A stretch of 64,000 bases of DNA from Coriobacteriaceae bacterium (GTDB taxonomy: Bacteria > Actinomycetota > Coriobacteriia > Coriobacteriales > Coriobacteriaceae), in assembly GCA_025993015.1 (NCBI GenBank), contig DAJPFV010000001.1, forward strand, positions 1 through 64,000. Direction: 5' to 3'. This document shows positions 56,152 to 64,000 of this stretch, piece after piece (positions within the stretch are counted from its first letter, which is position 1; every line of letters starts with the position of its first letter). The translations under genes were made by a program, and so were the position numbers. The notes under the pieces are model-generated. The model was not told the DNA's origin, made no database searches, and saw nothing but the letters and a program-made list of their open reading frames with translations.

Positions 56152-57393
56152 TTATTCAGAAATCAAGGATGGGCCTGACTCGCACAAATCTGAATACCGA
56201 GCACTCGTTCTACCCAGAACGAGTCCACAGGAAGCAAACAAGATAACCGTTGGCACCCACCAACCAAGCTCACAATAAAATATGAGCTCCGCACAGCATA
56301 TACAGGAGACGGTAAATAGTACTTGATCGAGTTCGCAACCCGACCTGAACGAACCGATGCCAGCGGAAATTATCAAGAATACAAAGCTACAAATTCCAAG
56401 AAAACCATATTCATACAGCATTGCAAGGAAACCATTATCCACCGTTGAAAAACCGCTAATTTCAACCGTCGTGCCCAGCATAGTCACGCGACTACTGCCA
56501 AAACCATTTCCAGTAAGCCAAAACAGCGGCCTGCTTAAAAAGCTATGAATAATATAGGCAATGGCTCCGGAACGCTGGCTATATGAAACATCAGTTTCAA
56601 GCTCACCAAATCGAGAAGCCACAAAGTTAAACAGTCCAAACTTGTAGAGAATAAAAACGAGTAGCAATACAGCTGGAATTAAAAGGGCAATTAAATTCCA
56701 TTTAGAATACTCGGGGTTCTTTAGGCGAAAGACCAGGTACACCGATGCTAAAGCAATGAGAATAATCCACGCGCTACGACTCTTTGTCAGAAGCAGAGCG
56801 ACCAAAAGAACTACAGAGCATAAGAGACGTTTCATCCTGCCCGTCTCCAATTTATAGTTAATTACCACAGCAATAACTATCATTTGGCCAAATACGATTG
56901 CATGACCGAAAAAACTACGCAGTCGATACAAGGATGGATTATCAATCGTTACAGTTTGCAGAAAAGAAAAGGAACCATTTGTAACTAGTCGTTGACCTAA
57001 AACAATTTCAAGGACAAAGCTAAATAGGCAGGCGAACACCATAACGTTGCGAAGCATAAGCAATGCAGACTCAACCCAGTCATCATTCTTAGCTTTACCG
57101 TAAATATAACCAAGAAGAATGCAAAAGAAATACGAGCAGACCGTAAGAAGGGATTCGTTAATGCTTCGGGACGTAAACGCAATAGCAGAAAAGAAAACTA
57201 TCGCGCCCATAACGACAATGGGAATGGCGTTATTTAAAAACACTTTGTAGAGACGCCCAGAAAGAACTTCTTTGAAAACGAGCAATCCTAGAACAGAAAA
57301 AAATAGTCCTTTAACGGGAGAAATGACACTTAAGATTGCGGCGAAAATCAAAATAGTGAATTCATTAGTAAATAGCTCAAGCATTCTAAACAC
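56152..57393 (-). CDS. wzy: Wzy-like polysaccharide polymerase
   Basis: 413 residues with about 10-12 membrane helices and a large external loop (TGNGFGSSRVTMLGTTVEISG, about 293-320) of the O-antigen ligase/polymerase type. The family is poorly conserved; assignment rests on topology, the loop and position. The start is a GTG at 57393 right after the GT2 stop; the ATG at 57384 is an alternative. AT-rich. Confidence 0.75.
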   Translation of the reverse strand: MFRMLELFTNEFTILIFAAILSVISPVKGLFFSVLGLLVFKEVLSGRLYKVFLNNAIPIVVMGAIVFFSAIAFTSRSINESLLTVCSYFFCILLGYIYGKAKNDDWVESALLMLRNVMVFACLFSFVLEIVLGQRLVTNGSFSFLQTVTIDNPSLYRLRSFFGHAIVFGQMIVIAVVINYKLETGRMKRLLCSVVLLVALLLTKSRSAWIILIALASVYLVFRLKNPEYSKWNLIALLIPAVLLLVFILYKFGLFNFVASRFGELETDVSYSQRSGAIAYIIHSFLSRPLFWLTGNGFGSSRVTMLGTTVEISGFSTVDNGFLAMLYEYGFLGICSFVFLIISAGIGSFRSGCELDQVLFTVSCICCAELIFYCELGWWVPTVILFASCGLVLGRTSARYSDLCESGPSLISE

Positions 57394-58338
57394 CTACTTA
57401 CTGTCACAGGAACTGATTAAGGCCTTAAAGTCACCAAGCAGGGAACGATTTGACAGTTCATACTTACGGTATTTTAGAATGGTGCCTAAATCACTTATTT
57501 TTAGGCCACCTACGAGCAAGTGCAAACGGGCATTTAAAACAGAACCGTAATGCTCTATATGCGCAGAAGATATACGATAATCGCCAGGATTACTACTGCA
57601 GTATTCTTCTAAAACCTTAGAAAATCTCAAGCACATCCCTATCTCAGCAACACGAGATTTCCTGTCAATATGTCGCATCTCAGTTGCATTAGAGTCATGC
57701 CTACGGAACCGAATCAAGGGCTGATTTAGAAGTCTGAGGGTCCCCTTCAGTAATGAGAAGCGCCATAACATACCGTCATGAGCAAAATCATCCTGCCAAT
57801 ATGGCATGATTTCCCTTATAAAACTCGATTTTACGGCATACGAACATCCAGGGCGCCGTACCGACATAAACTTGCTATCGAAAACCGGGGCCTCCAAATC
57901 GTCCAGAGGTTTGGAATCATCGGCAGCACCATAGACTGTTACTTTTTTACCGCCGCTCTCATAAAACGGCTCGACGGCGCAGCTGAGAACGTCGATAGAG
58001 GGGTCCTTCTCGAGGATTGAGGACATCACAGCGATTTTATCGGGTTCCCAGATATCATCCTGGTCGCACGGGAAGACGATTCCATCGTCTATAGATGCAA
58101 GGTCGAGAAGCCGCTTAAAGCTCTTGCGCCAGCCGAAATTAGAGCGATTCTTGTTGATGGTCCAATTACCGAGTCCGTGTTCCTCGATATATTTGACAAT
58201 GAGATCGAACGACCCGTCTGTCGAGCAATCATCCGCAATCAGCACTCGGTCCGGAGACACTGTCTGAAGTCTTAAGCTATCTAGCTGCTCAGTAAGATAT
58301 CGCGTGCCGTTGTAAACTGACATCACAACCGTAACCAT
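57394..58338 (-). CDS. GT2 family glycosyltransferase
   Basis: 314 residues. GT-A fold: VVMSVYNGTRYLTEQLDSL, LIADDCSTDGSFD with the DD motif, FPCDQDDIWEPDKI with the DxD-like site. It resembles rhamnosyltransferases of capsule loci, which would use the dTDP-rhamnose made by the rml genes; acceptor unknown. GAAGG precedes the ATG. Confidence 0.88.
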   Translation of the reverse strand: MVTVVMSVYNGTRYLTEQLDSLRLQTVSPDRVLIADDCSTDGSFDLIVKYIEEHGLGNWTINKNRSNFGWRKSFKRLLDLASIDDGIVFPCDQDDIWEPDKIAVMSSILEKDPSIDVLSCAVEPFYESGGKKVTVYGAADDSKPLDDLEAPVFDSKFMSVRRPGCSYAVKSSFIREIMPYWQDDFAHDGMLWRFSLLKGTLRLLNQPLIRFRRHDSNATEMRHIDRKSRVAEIGMCLRFSKVLEEYCSSNPGDYRISSAHIEHYGSVLNARLHLLVGGLKISDLGTILKYRKYELSNRSLLGDFKALISSCDSK

Positions 58339-58355
58339 TAAAAACCTTCATCCAA

Positions 58356-59573
58356 TTAAAGCTTAGCCATTAGCTGATCGTAAATACCGATAAGACGTTC
58401 TACATACGCGGTCTTTTCGAGGCAGCTGAAGTCCGCCTTCTCAACCGCCCCCCTGTAACGCGAGTAAACATCGGGATCGAGCATATTGACCATTGCGGCG
58501 GATAGCGACTCGGCATTGCCCGCGCTGAAGACCTCGCCGAGACCTTTCGACCTCACAAAGGAGGCAGCGTCGCCGACATCAGAGACGATGCACGGCAGAC
58601 CGGCAGCGATCATGGCCTCATAGGCGACAAGCCCGAACGTCTCTCGACAAACCGAGGGCATAACGATTGCACGTGACCGCGTCATGACGGAAAGCACCTT
58701 GTCATGGGGCAGCGCGCCCATGAATTTGATATCCGGATAACTGTCCGACAGCCTCTTCAATTCGGTACCGTCACCGATGACGATAGCGTCCACACCGGCC
58801 CTACTGGCGGCTTCGCAAAATAAATCGCAGCCCTTTTCAGGGCTCAGGCGACCAACGAATAGGTAAGCCTCGCAATCTGCATCAAACCCATGCTGGAATT
58901 TGTCCGCATCGACGTAATTTAAACAGTCGAATCGCTCGGCATCCCATGTTAGATAGGGCTCAATCAACCGACGACTGGAATCTGAAACGAAGGCGACAGC
59001 CGGGCGCAGCGCTCTCAAAACATATCCCTGCACGGAAAAGCGAACGGATCGATACAGTTTTTGGATATATGAGCGCTTGTCACAGTTGTGCAGCAGGCAC
59101 TTCGGAGAACCGGGGGCAATTCCGCAGTTGCAATGATTAACATAATCGTAGAGTCCACCGTTGGAACAAACGAGGAAGTACTCATGGGCTGTGATCAGGC
59201 ACTTGAACCCCCGTCGCCCTATGGCCGTGAATATCGAGGGAGAAAGGGAGTGCGTCCAAGAGTGAACGTGGACGACCGTCGTCTTCGGATCGAGCTGCTT
59301 CAGTAGATCATCCAGCGCCGTTTCCGAGCGCCTGTTCCAGATACCCTGAGCAGCGCCGGAGACGCCCCCGTTCAGGACGTCGTTCTGCCCGCAATTGAAA
59401 CAAACAACGCCCGATTCGATTAAGGAGGGATCGGGGTCACCCAACGCTGAAAAGAAATAGCTGTTGACACCTATCCTCGCCAGAGCAGCTGCTGTTTCGA
59501 TTGCGATTTTTGAAGCTCCGCCCCCGATATGGGGACGGTCGCAAATCGTTATCACTGTGGTGAAGTTACTCAT
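58356..59573 (-). CDS. GT4 family glycosyltransferase
   Basis: 405 residues from the ATG at 59573 (MSNFTTVITICDRPHIGGG). GT-B fold with FVGRLSPEKGCDLF and the donor-site ETFGLVAYEAMIAAGLPC containing the EX7E pair. It overlaps the FrhB-like gene end by 8 bases. An in-frame start 10 codons upstream is possible but lies inside the neighbour. Cytosolic or membrane-associated; donor unknown. Confidence 0.87.
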   Translation of the reverse strand: MSNFTTVITICDRPHIGGGASKIAIETAAALARIGVNSYFFSALGDPDPSLIESGVVCFNCGQNDVLNGGVSGAAQGIWNRRSETALDDLLKQLDPKTTVVHVHSWTHSLSPSIFTAIGRRGFKCLITAHEYFLVCSNGGLYDYVNHCNCGIAPGSPKCLLHNCDKRSYIQKLYRSVRFSVQGYVLRALRPAVAFVSDSSRRLIEPYLTWDAERFDCLNYVDADKFQHGFDADCEAYLFVGRLSPEKGCDLFCEAASRAGVDAIVIGDGTELKRLSDSYPDIKFMGALPHDKVLSVMTRSRAIVMPSVCRETFGLVAYEAMIAAGLPCIVSDVGDAASFVRSKGLGEVFSAGNAESLSAAMVNMLDPDVYSRYRGAVEKADFSCLEKTAYVERLIGIYDQLMAKL

Positions 59574-60771
59574 GCACGGTCCTAGGTTTAATAGATCGGA
59601 CAAACCGCTTTACACGCAGGCGCATCGACGGGGGGAGCAGCATTTTCAGACGGTCGAAAAGAGTCGCATTCGGCGCCAGGACGGAATCAAAGACTTGTAA
59701 TCCTGTAGCCTCGAACTGCTCGATAACGGCATCGCGCCTCTCCACAAGATCAGAGCGCTTATTAGGATCTTCATGCAGCAGCACATCATCCGGAGCAAGG
59801 CCGTTGTTAGAGTAGGCGACGTAATCGCCTATTTCATCGATCAATTTTGCCCCGCGCTCGGTCTTCACGATAACGGCCGAAACACCCTTCTCGGGATGTC
59901 CGCAGTCTTGGACAGACTCAGAACGCCAGGAATCACCGAGGATGATGTCGGCAGGACTGTCGCACCCTCTGAAAGGACAGCCGTAGCAAGACGATCTGCT
60001 GATCAGGCCTTTGATGTAGGAACCATAAAAGGGATCGAATGCAGCGGGCCTCTTTATAATCCTGCCGTCGGATAACTCGATTTTTATGTTATGGCCCCAT
60101 CCGAATTTCGATTTATCTCTAAAAGTCAGTGCGGTGACATCGGACTTCTCCCGAAGCTCGAGCCAGCCAACATAGGAACGAAACATGGAAGAGCTTGGTA
60201 CACCGTGGCAAACAACGCTGACGGTTGTCAGCCCATCCATCGGTTTACCCAAATAGAGACGCAGCGCGGAAACCTGACAAGGAGTACCGCTGAAGAGGAC
60301 TCGCTTGCCGGATTTGAGATCGCTGAGCACTTCGGGATACGATTCGCTAGCATCGCTCTGGACATATTTGGACTTTTGCAGGAGCGCGATTTCGGCAACC
60401 TCGGATATACCGATATGCCTGACGTGATCGACGCCATCCCAGGCGGCGCCGTAAACGCGCCCGCCGTCCGATAGTATACGTTTCGCAAGAAGGGAGAAGA
60501 CGCCGCCGGACGAACTTTGCGCGAGCTCGTCCGGGTCATCGCTCTGCAAGACAGCGGCGCGAATGGCCTCCGAGTCCGCGTCGACTTGGTTTTCCGCCGG
60601 ACAGGTACGCAGGCAAAGACCGCAGGAGGTGCATCTCGCTGCGTCCACCACGGGATATTCGAAACCGTCGGGCGAGGTACGCATAGTAATAGCGGAAAAA
60701 GGGCATTTGGCCGCGCAAGCTCCGCAACCAAAGCAGGCCCGGTGAGAAACTGTGTCGATGTTCTTGCTCAA
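59566..60771 (-). CDS. FrhB-like 4Fe-4S protein of polysaccharide loci
   Basis: 401 residues from a TTG at 60771 that follows AGGGGGAAAG; the longer frame overlaps the upstream gene and is rejected. Two ferredoxin motifs: C13-x2-C16-x2-C19-x3-C23 and C47-x2-C50-x2-C53-x3-C57. Then the FrhB (F420 hydrogenase/dehydrogenase beta) domain with QSSSGGVFSLLAKRIL and FSGTPCQVSALRLYL, and a cysteine patch SSCYGCPFRGC. Homologues sit in many surface-polysaccharide loci beside pyruvyltransferases; the reaction is not established. Confidence 0.85.
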   Translation of the reverse strand: MSKNIDTVSHRACFGCGACAAKCPFSAITMRTSPDGFEYPVVDAARCTSCGLCLRTCPAENQVDADSEAIRAAVLQSDDPDELAQSSSGGVFSLLAKRILSDGGRVYGAAWDGVDHVRHIGISEVAEIALLQKSKYVQSDASESYPEVLSDLKSGKRVLFSGTPCQVSALRLYLGKPMDGLTTVSVVCHGVPSSSMFRSYVGWLELREKSDVTALTFRDKSKFGWGHNIKIELSDGRIIKRPAAFDPFYGSYIKGLISRSSCYGCPFRGCDSPADIILGDSWRSESVQDCGHPEKGVSAVIVKTERGAKLIDEIGDYVAYSNNGLAPDDVLLHEDPNKRSDLVERRDAVIEQFEATGLQVFDSVLAPNATLFDRLKMLLPPSMRLRVKRFVRSIKPRTVHE

Positions 60772-60784
60772 GCTAACTTTCCCC

Positions 60785-61903
60785 CTATTGCTCAAGAGCA
60801 TCCAAGAGCCATTTTTTCGAAAACGTGATGAGCGACTCCACGTCGGACAGTCGCTTCTCATAGCCCTCGATTTCCGTAGCGTTCATGTGACTGTCATAGC
60901 CATCTAGCAGACGATCCTCGGTATTCGAAAGCCTCGAGAGGCTCTCGACTCGAGAGTTTTGAGAGCGCTTGTCGGTCTCCTCAAATCTCTTGAAGCAGTA
61001 ATAGTCTTTGCGGAAAATTTGAGAAAACAGCGTACCGTGCAGCGAATCGGTTAACACGAACCGCGCGCTCGCCAGATAAGCGAGCCATTCATCGGGACCA
61101 AGCCCGTAACGCGGATTGAGCTGCTCGTCGACAGCATTTTTACCTGAACCGACAAGCGTCACGACCTCGCAGCCGAGCTCTTTTGAAATCGAATCGACAG
61201 CTTTCCTGTAAAACGGCCTATTCCCAAGGAAATAGCAGACGATTTTCCCGGGCTCAGGACATTTACCGTTGATGAGCGGGGCCCAGTCCTCTTTCGACAG
61301 GAGCAGGACAGGGTCCACAACCTGTGAAGGGCGCTCGAGACCGAGGGATTCGACAAAATCCGCGCCCGCATCTTCACGAACAGACACAGAGCTGAACGTT
61401 TTAATCAGATCGGTAATGATCTTTTTCTTCCTCTGCGTGGTGCTCGTGACACCGAAGCTGGGTGCATACGCGATTCTCTTATCGCTGTCGCTTAGAAAGG
61501 AGAGATAGAAATTCCTATTCAAAAGATAAGGGGACCAGATTTGATCAGATCCGCAGACGTATGCATCGTATTTTCCCCGTAAATCGACCAGTCCGTCTGT
61601 ATCGACAATCCGATCAGTGGTCTCGATGTTCTGGCTCAAAAAGCGATTGAATACGTCAGCCGTCGAGGAACCGAAGTCATCATGTTCCTTCTTGCGATTG
61701 AATAGCTCGCGTGCTTTGCCAGCAAATAAATCGAAGGAGTTCCGGTTGATTGCCCAGTTCAGTAGCTTTTCTTTAACGCAGGGAAGATAGTCGGCGTCGA
61801 CAACGTCATGCCCTTCTGCCTTCAAAAACTGCTGTAGGGCATAAGCCTGAAGCAACGTACCGAAATTTTGATTATGGAGCCACGTTAAAATACAAATTTT
61901 CAT
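60785..61903 (-). CDS. Polysaccharide pyruvyl transferase family protein
   Basis: 372 residues of the CsaB/WcaK-type family: ILTWLHNQNFGTLLQAYALQ at the N terminus, YDAYVCGSDQIWSP, VREDAGADFVESLG and ARFVLTDSLHGTLFSQIF. These enzymes add pyruvate ketals to sugars from phosphoenolpyruvate. The start overlaps the GT4 stop by one base (TAATG). It pairs with the FrhB-like gene, as elsewhere. Confidence 0.88.
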   Translation of the reverse strand: MKICILTWLHNQNFGTLLQAYALQQFLKAEGHDVVDADYLPCVKEKLLNWAINRNSFDLFAGKARELFNRKKEHDDFGSSTADVFNRFLSQNIETTDRIVDTDGLVDLRGKYDAYVCGSDQIWSPYLLNRNFYLSFLSDSDKRIAYAPSFGVTSTTQRKKKIITDLIKTFSSVSVREDAGADFVESLGLERPSQVVDPVLLLSKEDWAPLINGKCPEPGKIVCYFLGNRPFYRKAVDSISKELGCEVVTLVGSGKNAVDEQLNPRYGLGPDEWLAYLASARFVLTDSLHGTLFSQIFRKDYYCFKRFEETDKRSQNSRVESLSRLSNTEDRLLDGYDSHMNATEIEGYEKRLSDVESLITFSKKWLLDALEQ

Positions 61904-63012
61904 TAATTCACCGTTTCAAATAACTTCAGATAGTACTCTTCGAGCTTGGGCGCTGCCCTAAAGATGTCATAAGATTCAAGCCCCAGAGATGCTTGGGGAT
62001 CGGAACGATTAACGACATCTGTGCGTGTGGTAAGGATCGCATTGGACCAGCCCTCAATGCCCGCACTCAACGGAACGAAGCTGCACCGACCGGATAGCGC
62101 GACCTCGTTGGGGACCCTCTCAGAGCAGATGCACGGGAGACCGGAGACCTGGGCCTCAATCGCGACCATTCCGAGGCCCTCGTACAGACTAGGGAGAACG
62201 AATAAATCAAGCGCCTGATAGACGTCCTGTACATTGGAAATCTGACCGAGAAAACGCACCGCTGACGCAATTCCCAGCGAGCGCGCCTTTTCCTCCGCCT
62301 GCGGTCTCAACTTCCCATCGCCGCAGATAACAAGGATGGAATCAGGATTCTGAGCATAAACCGCCTTGAAAACATCAAGCAAAAACAGCTGATTCTTCTG
62401 GGGGATGAACCTACCGATATTCCCCAATACCAGCGTATCGTCCTGCGCTCCAAGCCCAGCACGTTGCTCATCCCTAATCGATCGATTGAAAGAAAAACTG
62501 CTCAAATCGATAGCATTATTAAAGACGGTAAAATGGGATGAGCCGAACAGCCATTTACCGGCATACTCAGTACAGGCCGCCAAATCAGTTGGATACCTTG
62601 TCGAAAACAGTTTCAAAAAGCCTTTAAGGGCATTTTTTGCAAACTCGCCTTTGCCGCTCGTCGAGTGGCTGTGGGCGATACGCACGGGTACCCCTGCCTT
62701 CTTCGCGGCGCGAAGCGGAAAGACGGAAAGCGCGTTGATATGGCTGTGCACTATCTTCCAGCCCTCTTGCGTAAAGAGGCTTTGAAGCTCTCGCTGATAT
62801 TCAATCGCATGCTGGTAGGGCGGAATCTCAAAGATTCGACCACCAAGCGATTCGATCTCTTCACGTGGCACGAGCGTCGAATCTGAATCGACAAGAAAAT
62901 CGAACTGGACTTTACTTCGGTCAATATGGCGATAATAGTTCATGACAACGGCCTCGACGCCGCCGCCAACCATCTTGCCAACAATCTGGGCTACCCTAAT
63001 CGGTTCAGTCAT
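61903..63012 (-). CDS. GT4 family glycosyltransferase (EpsF-like)
   Basis: 369 residues. RVAQIVGKMVGGGVEAVVMNYY at the start is typical of EpsF/Cps GT4 enzymes; NIGRFIPQKNQLFLLDVF and SLYEGLGMVAIEAQVSGLPC with the EX7E pair confirm the donor domain. It starts directly after the sugar-phosphate transferase stop. Probably adds the second sugar of the repeat unit. Confidence 0.9.
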   Translation of the reverse strand: MTEPIRVAQIVGKMVGGGVEAVVMNYYRHIDRSKVQFDFLVDSDSTLVPREEIESLGGRIFEIPPYQHAIEYQRELQSLFTQEGWKIVHSHINALSVFPLRAAKKAGVPVRIAHSHSTSGKGEFAKNALKGFLKLFSTRYPTDLAACTEYAGKWLFGSSHFTVFNNAIDLSSFSFNRSIRDEQRAGLGAQDDTLVLGNIGRFIPQKNQLFLLDVFKAVYAQNPDSILVICGDGKLRPQAEEKARSLGIASAVRFLGQISNVQDVYQALDLFVLPSLYEGLGMVAIEAQVSGLPCICSERVPNEVALSGRCSFVPLSAGIEGWSNAILTTRTDVVNRSDPQASLGLESYDIFRAAPKLEEYYLKLFETVN

Positions 63013-63768
63013 CTAGCAAGCACCGCCACCGGTAAAGACCTCAACGACTGTGAGGAGAACAATCTTTAAATCGGTGACCACGCCGCGTTTGGCGATGTAC
63101 TCCAGGTCGCGGCGGACCATGCCGTCGAAGTCGGTATCGTTGCGGTCAGTCACCTGCCACCAGCCGGTAATACCTGGCTTCACTGCCAGGCGCTGCAGGT
63201 CGAATTCTGTGTACTCGGCCACCTCATTCGGCAACGGTGGGCGCGGGCCGACGACGGACATCTGGCCCAGGAACACGTTGAGGAACTGCGGGAACTCGTC
63301 GATAGAGTGTTTGCGGATGAACTTCCCGATCTTGGTAACGCGCGGATCGTTCTTCATCTTGAACATGGCGCCTGCGATCTCGTTCTGCTCCTTGAGCTCA
63401 GCGAGGCGCTCGTCGGCATCTCTGTACATGCTGCGGAACTTCCACATGCGAAAAGTGGTTAAACTACCGTCGGAACGGGTGCGGCCCACGCGGATCTGGC
63501 TATAGAAGGGGCTCCCCTCGCTCTCCAGGCGGATGGCAGCGGCGAGTACGAGGCCGGGGATCGCGATGAGGACGAGCGCGGCACCGCTGAACACGATGTC
63601 GAACGTGCGCTTCACAGCCCTATAGACAAGGCGCGAGCGATCCCAGTCCATGATGGATTGCATGGCCTTGTAGCGGCCGACGCCCTCACGCCGGTCCATC
63701 GCCTGAGCAATCAGCGCCGCCCCCACGGGCGCATTGCTCTCTGTTACTTCTTTATCAGTCACAGTCAA
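63013..63768 (-). CDS. Undecaprenyl-phosphate sugar-1-phosphate transferase
   Basis: 251 residues from a TTG at 63768 (GGGGACG 5 bases upstream); the GTG at 63762 is an alternative. It initiates repeat-unit synthesis on undecaprenyl phosphate. One membrane helix (about 57-77), then the WcaJ/PglC catalytic core: MWKFRSMYRDADER, SIDEFPQFLNVFLGQMSVVG and PRPPLPNE. Being the first enzyme gene after the antiterminator fits its priming role. Confidence 0.92.
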   Translation of the reverse strand: MTVTDKEVTESNAPVGAALIAQAMDRREGVGRYKAMQSIMDWDRSRLVYRAVKRTFDIVFSGAALVLIAIPGLVLAAAIRLESEGSPFYSQIRVGRTRSDGSLTTFRMWKFRSMYRDADERLAELKEQNEIAGAMFKMKNDPRVTKIGKFIRKHSIDEFPQFLNVFLGQMSVVGPRPPLPNEVAEYTEFDLQRLAVKPGITGWWQVTDRNDTDFDGMVRRDLEYIAKRGVVTDLKIVLLTVVEVFTGGGAC

Positions 63769-63844
63769 ACTTACGTCCCCGTTCCCCAGGGATCCCCCAA
63801 TCGATGAATTCAAAAAGCGGATGAATTGCCGGCGAAACGTCCCC

Positions 63845-64000
63845 TTACGTTTTGCTGGGCACGTCCAGCGGAAGCAGTTCCCTAATTGCGGAATCACCCT
63901 CGCCCACGTCTACCAGGCACCAGCGCTTATGACGGTCGATCTTCTTTACGCGGGCCTCTTGCCCCACCAAAGGCCCTTGTTCTATATGCAGCACGCCGTC
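63845..64000 (-). CDS. LoaP/NusG-type transcription antiterminator (5' part outside window)
   Basis: The last 51 codons of a gene: GVLHIEQGPLVGQEARVKK then IDRHKRWCLVDVG, stop TAA at 63845. The GPL.G.E..(V/I)KKIDRHKR pattern is the C-terminal KOW domain of the LoaP/RfaH-like NusG paralogues that allow read-through of long polysaccharide operons. It heads the locus, 76 bases before the initiating transferase. Derived by direct translation of the reverse strand. Confidence 0.85.
   Translation of the reverse strand, partial: DGVLHIEQGPLVGQEARVKKIDRHKRWCLVDVGEGDSAIRELLPLDVPSKT

Noticed and set aside
60772..60861. Upstream extension of the FrhB-like gene
   Set aside because: It lies within the pyruvyltransferase gene, and a TTG with a strong ribosome site is found right after that gene's stop.

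Overview
The window comes from a high-GC Gram-positive bacterium, most likely a gut coriobacterium close to Collinsella. The reasons are actinobacterial codon use, a housekeeping gene order of smc-ftsY, rnc-acpP-plsX-rpmF and rimP-nusA-infB-rbfA, an RmlC-RmlD fusion, and no outer-membrane functions. The assignment is by inspection only; no database search was possible.

Layout. 1-9081: FtsY (cut by the window edge), SMC, RNase III, acyl carrier protein, PlsX, L32, a DUF177 protein, a coiled-coil protein, CoaD and RsmD, all on the minus strand. 9078-13311: RecG, a FakA/YloV-type kinase subunit and an Asp23 protein. 13506-13689: two identical tRNA-Asn genes with their own promoter and terminator. 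13850-28193: primary sigma factor, DnaG, RibF, TruB, an NrnA-type phosphoesterase, RbfA, IF-2, NusA (with a zinc-finger-like tail), RimP behind a leader terminator, and LeuRS. 28567-31612: IMP dehydrogenase, a ModE-like regulator and a PLP-type enzyme that has lost its lysine.

31820-42915 is one tight minus-strand operon for an exopolysaccharide of the Pel type. The order is PelD-like, PelE-like, PelA deacetylase-like, PelF, PelG, then CotH kinase, VTC-domain protein and DUF4956 membrane protein. PelD carries an N-terminal sugar-epimerase-like domain without its catalytic residues, and keeps an RxxD cyclic-di-GMP I-site.

43044-51035 is a defence island of lower GC: an MqsR-MqsA-SecB toxin-antitoxin-chaperone operon behind an operator-bearing promoter, a CBASS-like cyclase (AGS-C type) with a SLATT membrane effector, two uncharacterised proteins, a frameshifted secreted transglutaminase and an AbiH protein.

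51168-64000 is a capsule or surface polysaccharide locus read leftward. It starts with a LoaP/NusG-type antiterminator (cut by the edge), then an initiating sugar-phosphate transferase, glycosyltransferases, a pyruvyltransferase, an FrhB-like iron-sulfur protein, Wzy and Wzx, and ends in dTDP-rhamnose synthesis (RmlA, RmlB, RmlCD). The rml genes are GC-rich while wzx/wzy and neighbours are AT-rich, as expected for an exchangeable serotype cassette.

The most interesting items are the Pel operon with its CotH/VTC/DUF4956 tail and PelD fusion, the MqsRAC-type system with a candidate chaperone-addiction tail, the CD-NTase/SLATT pair, a two-copy structured repeat with a covarying stem, and the promoter-terminator leader of rimP-nusA-infB.
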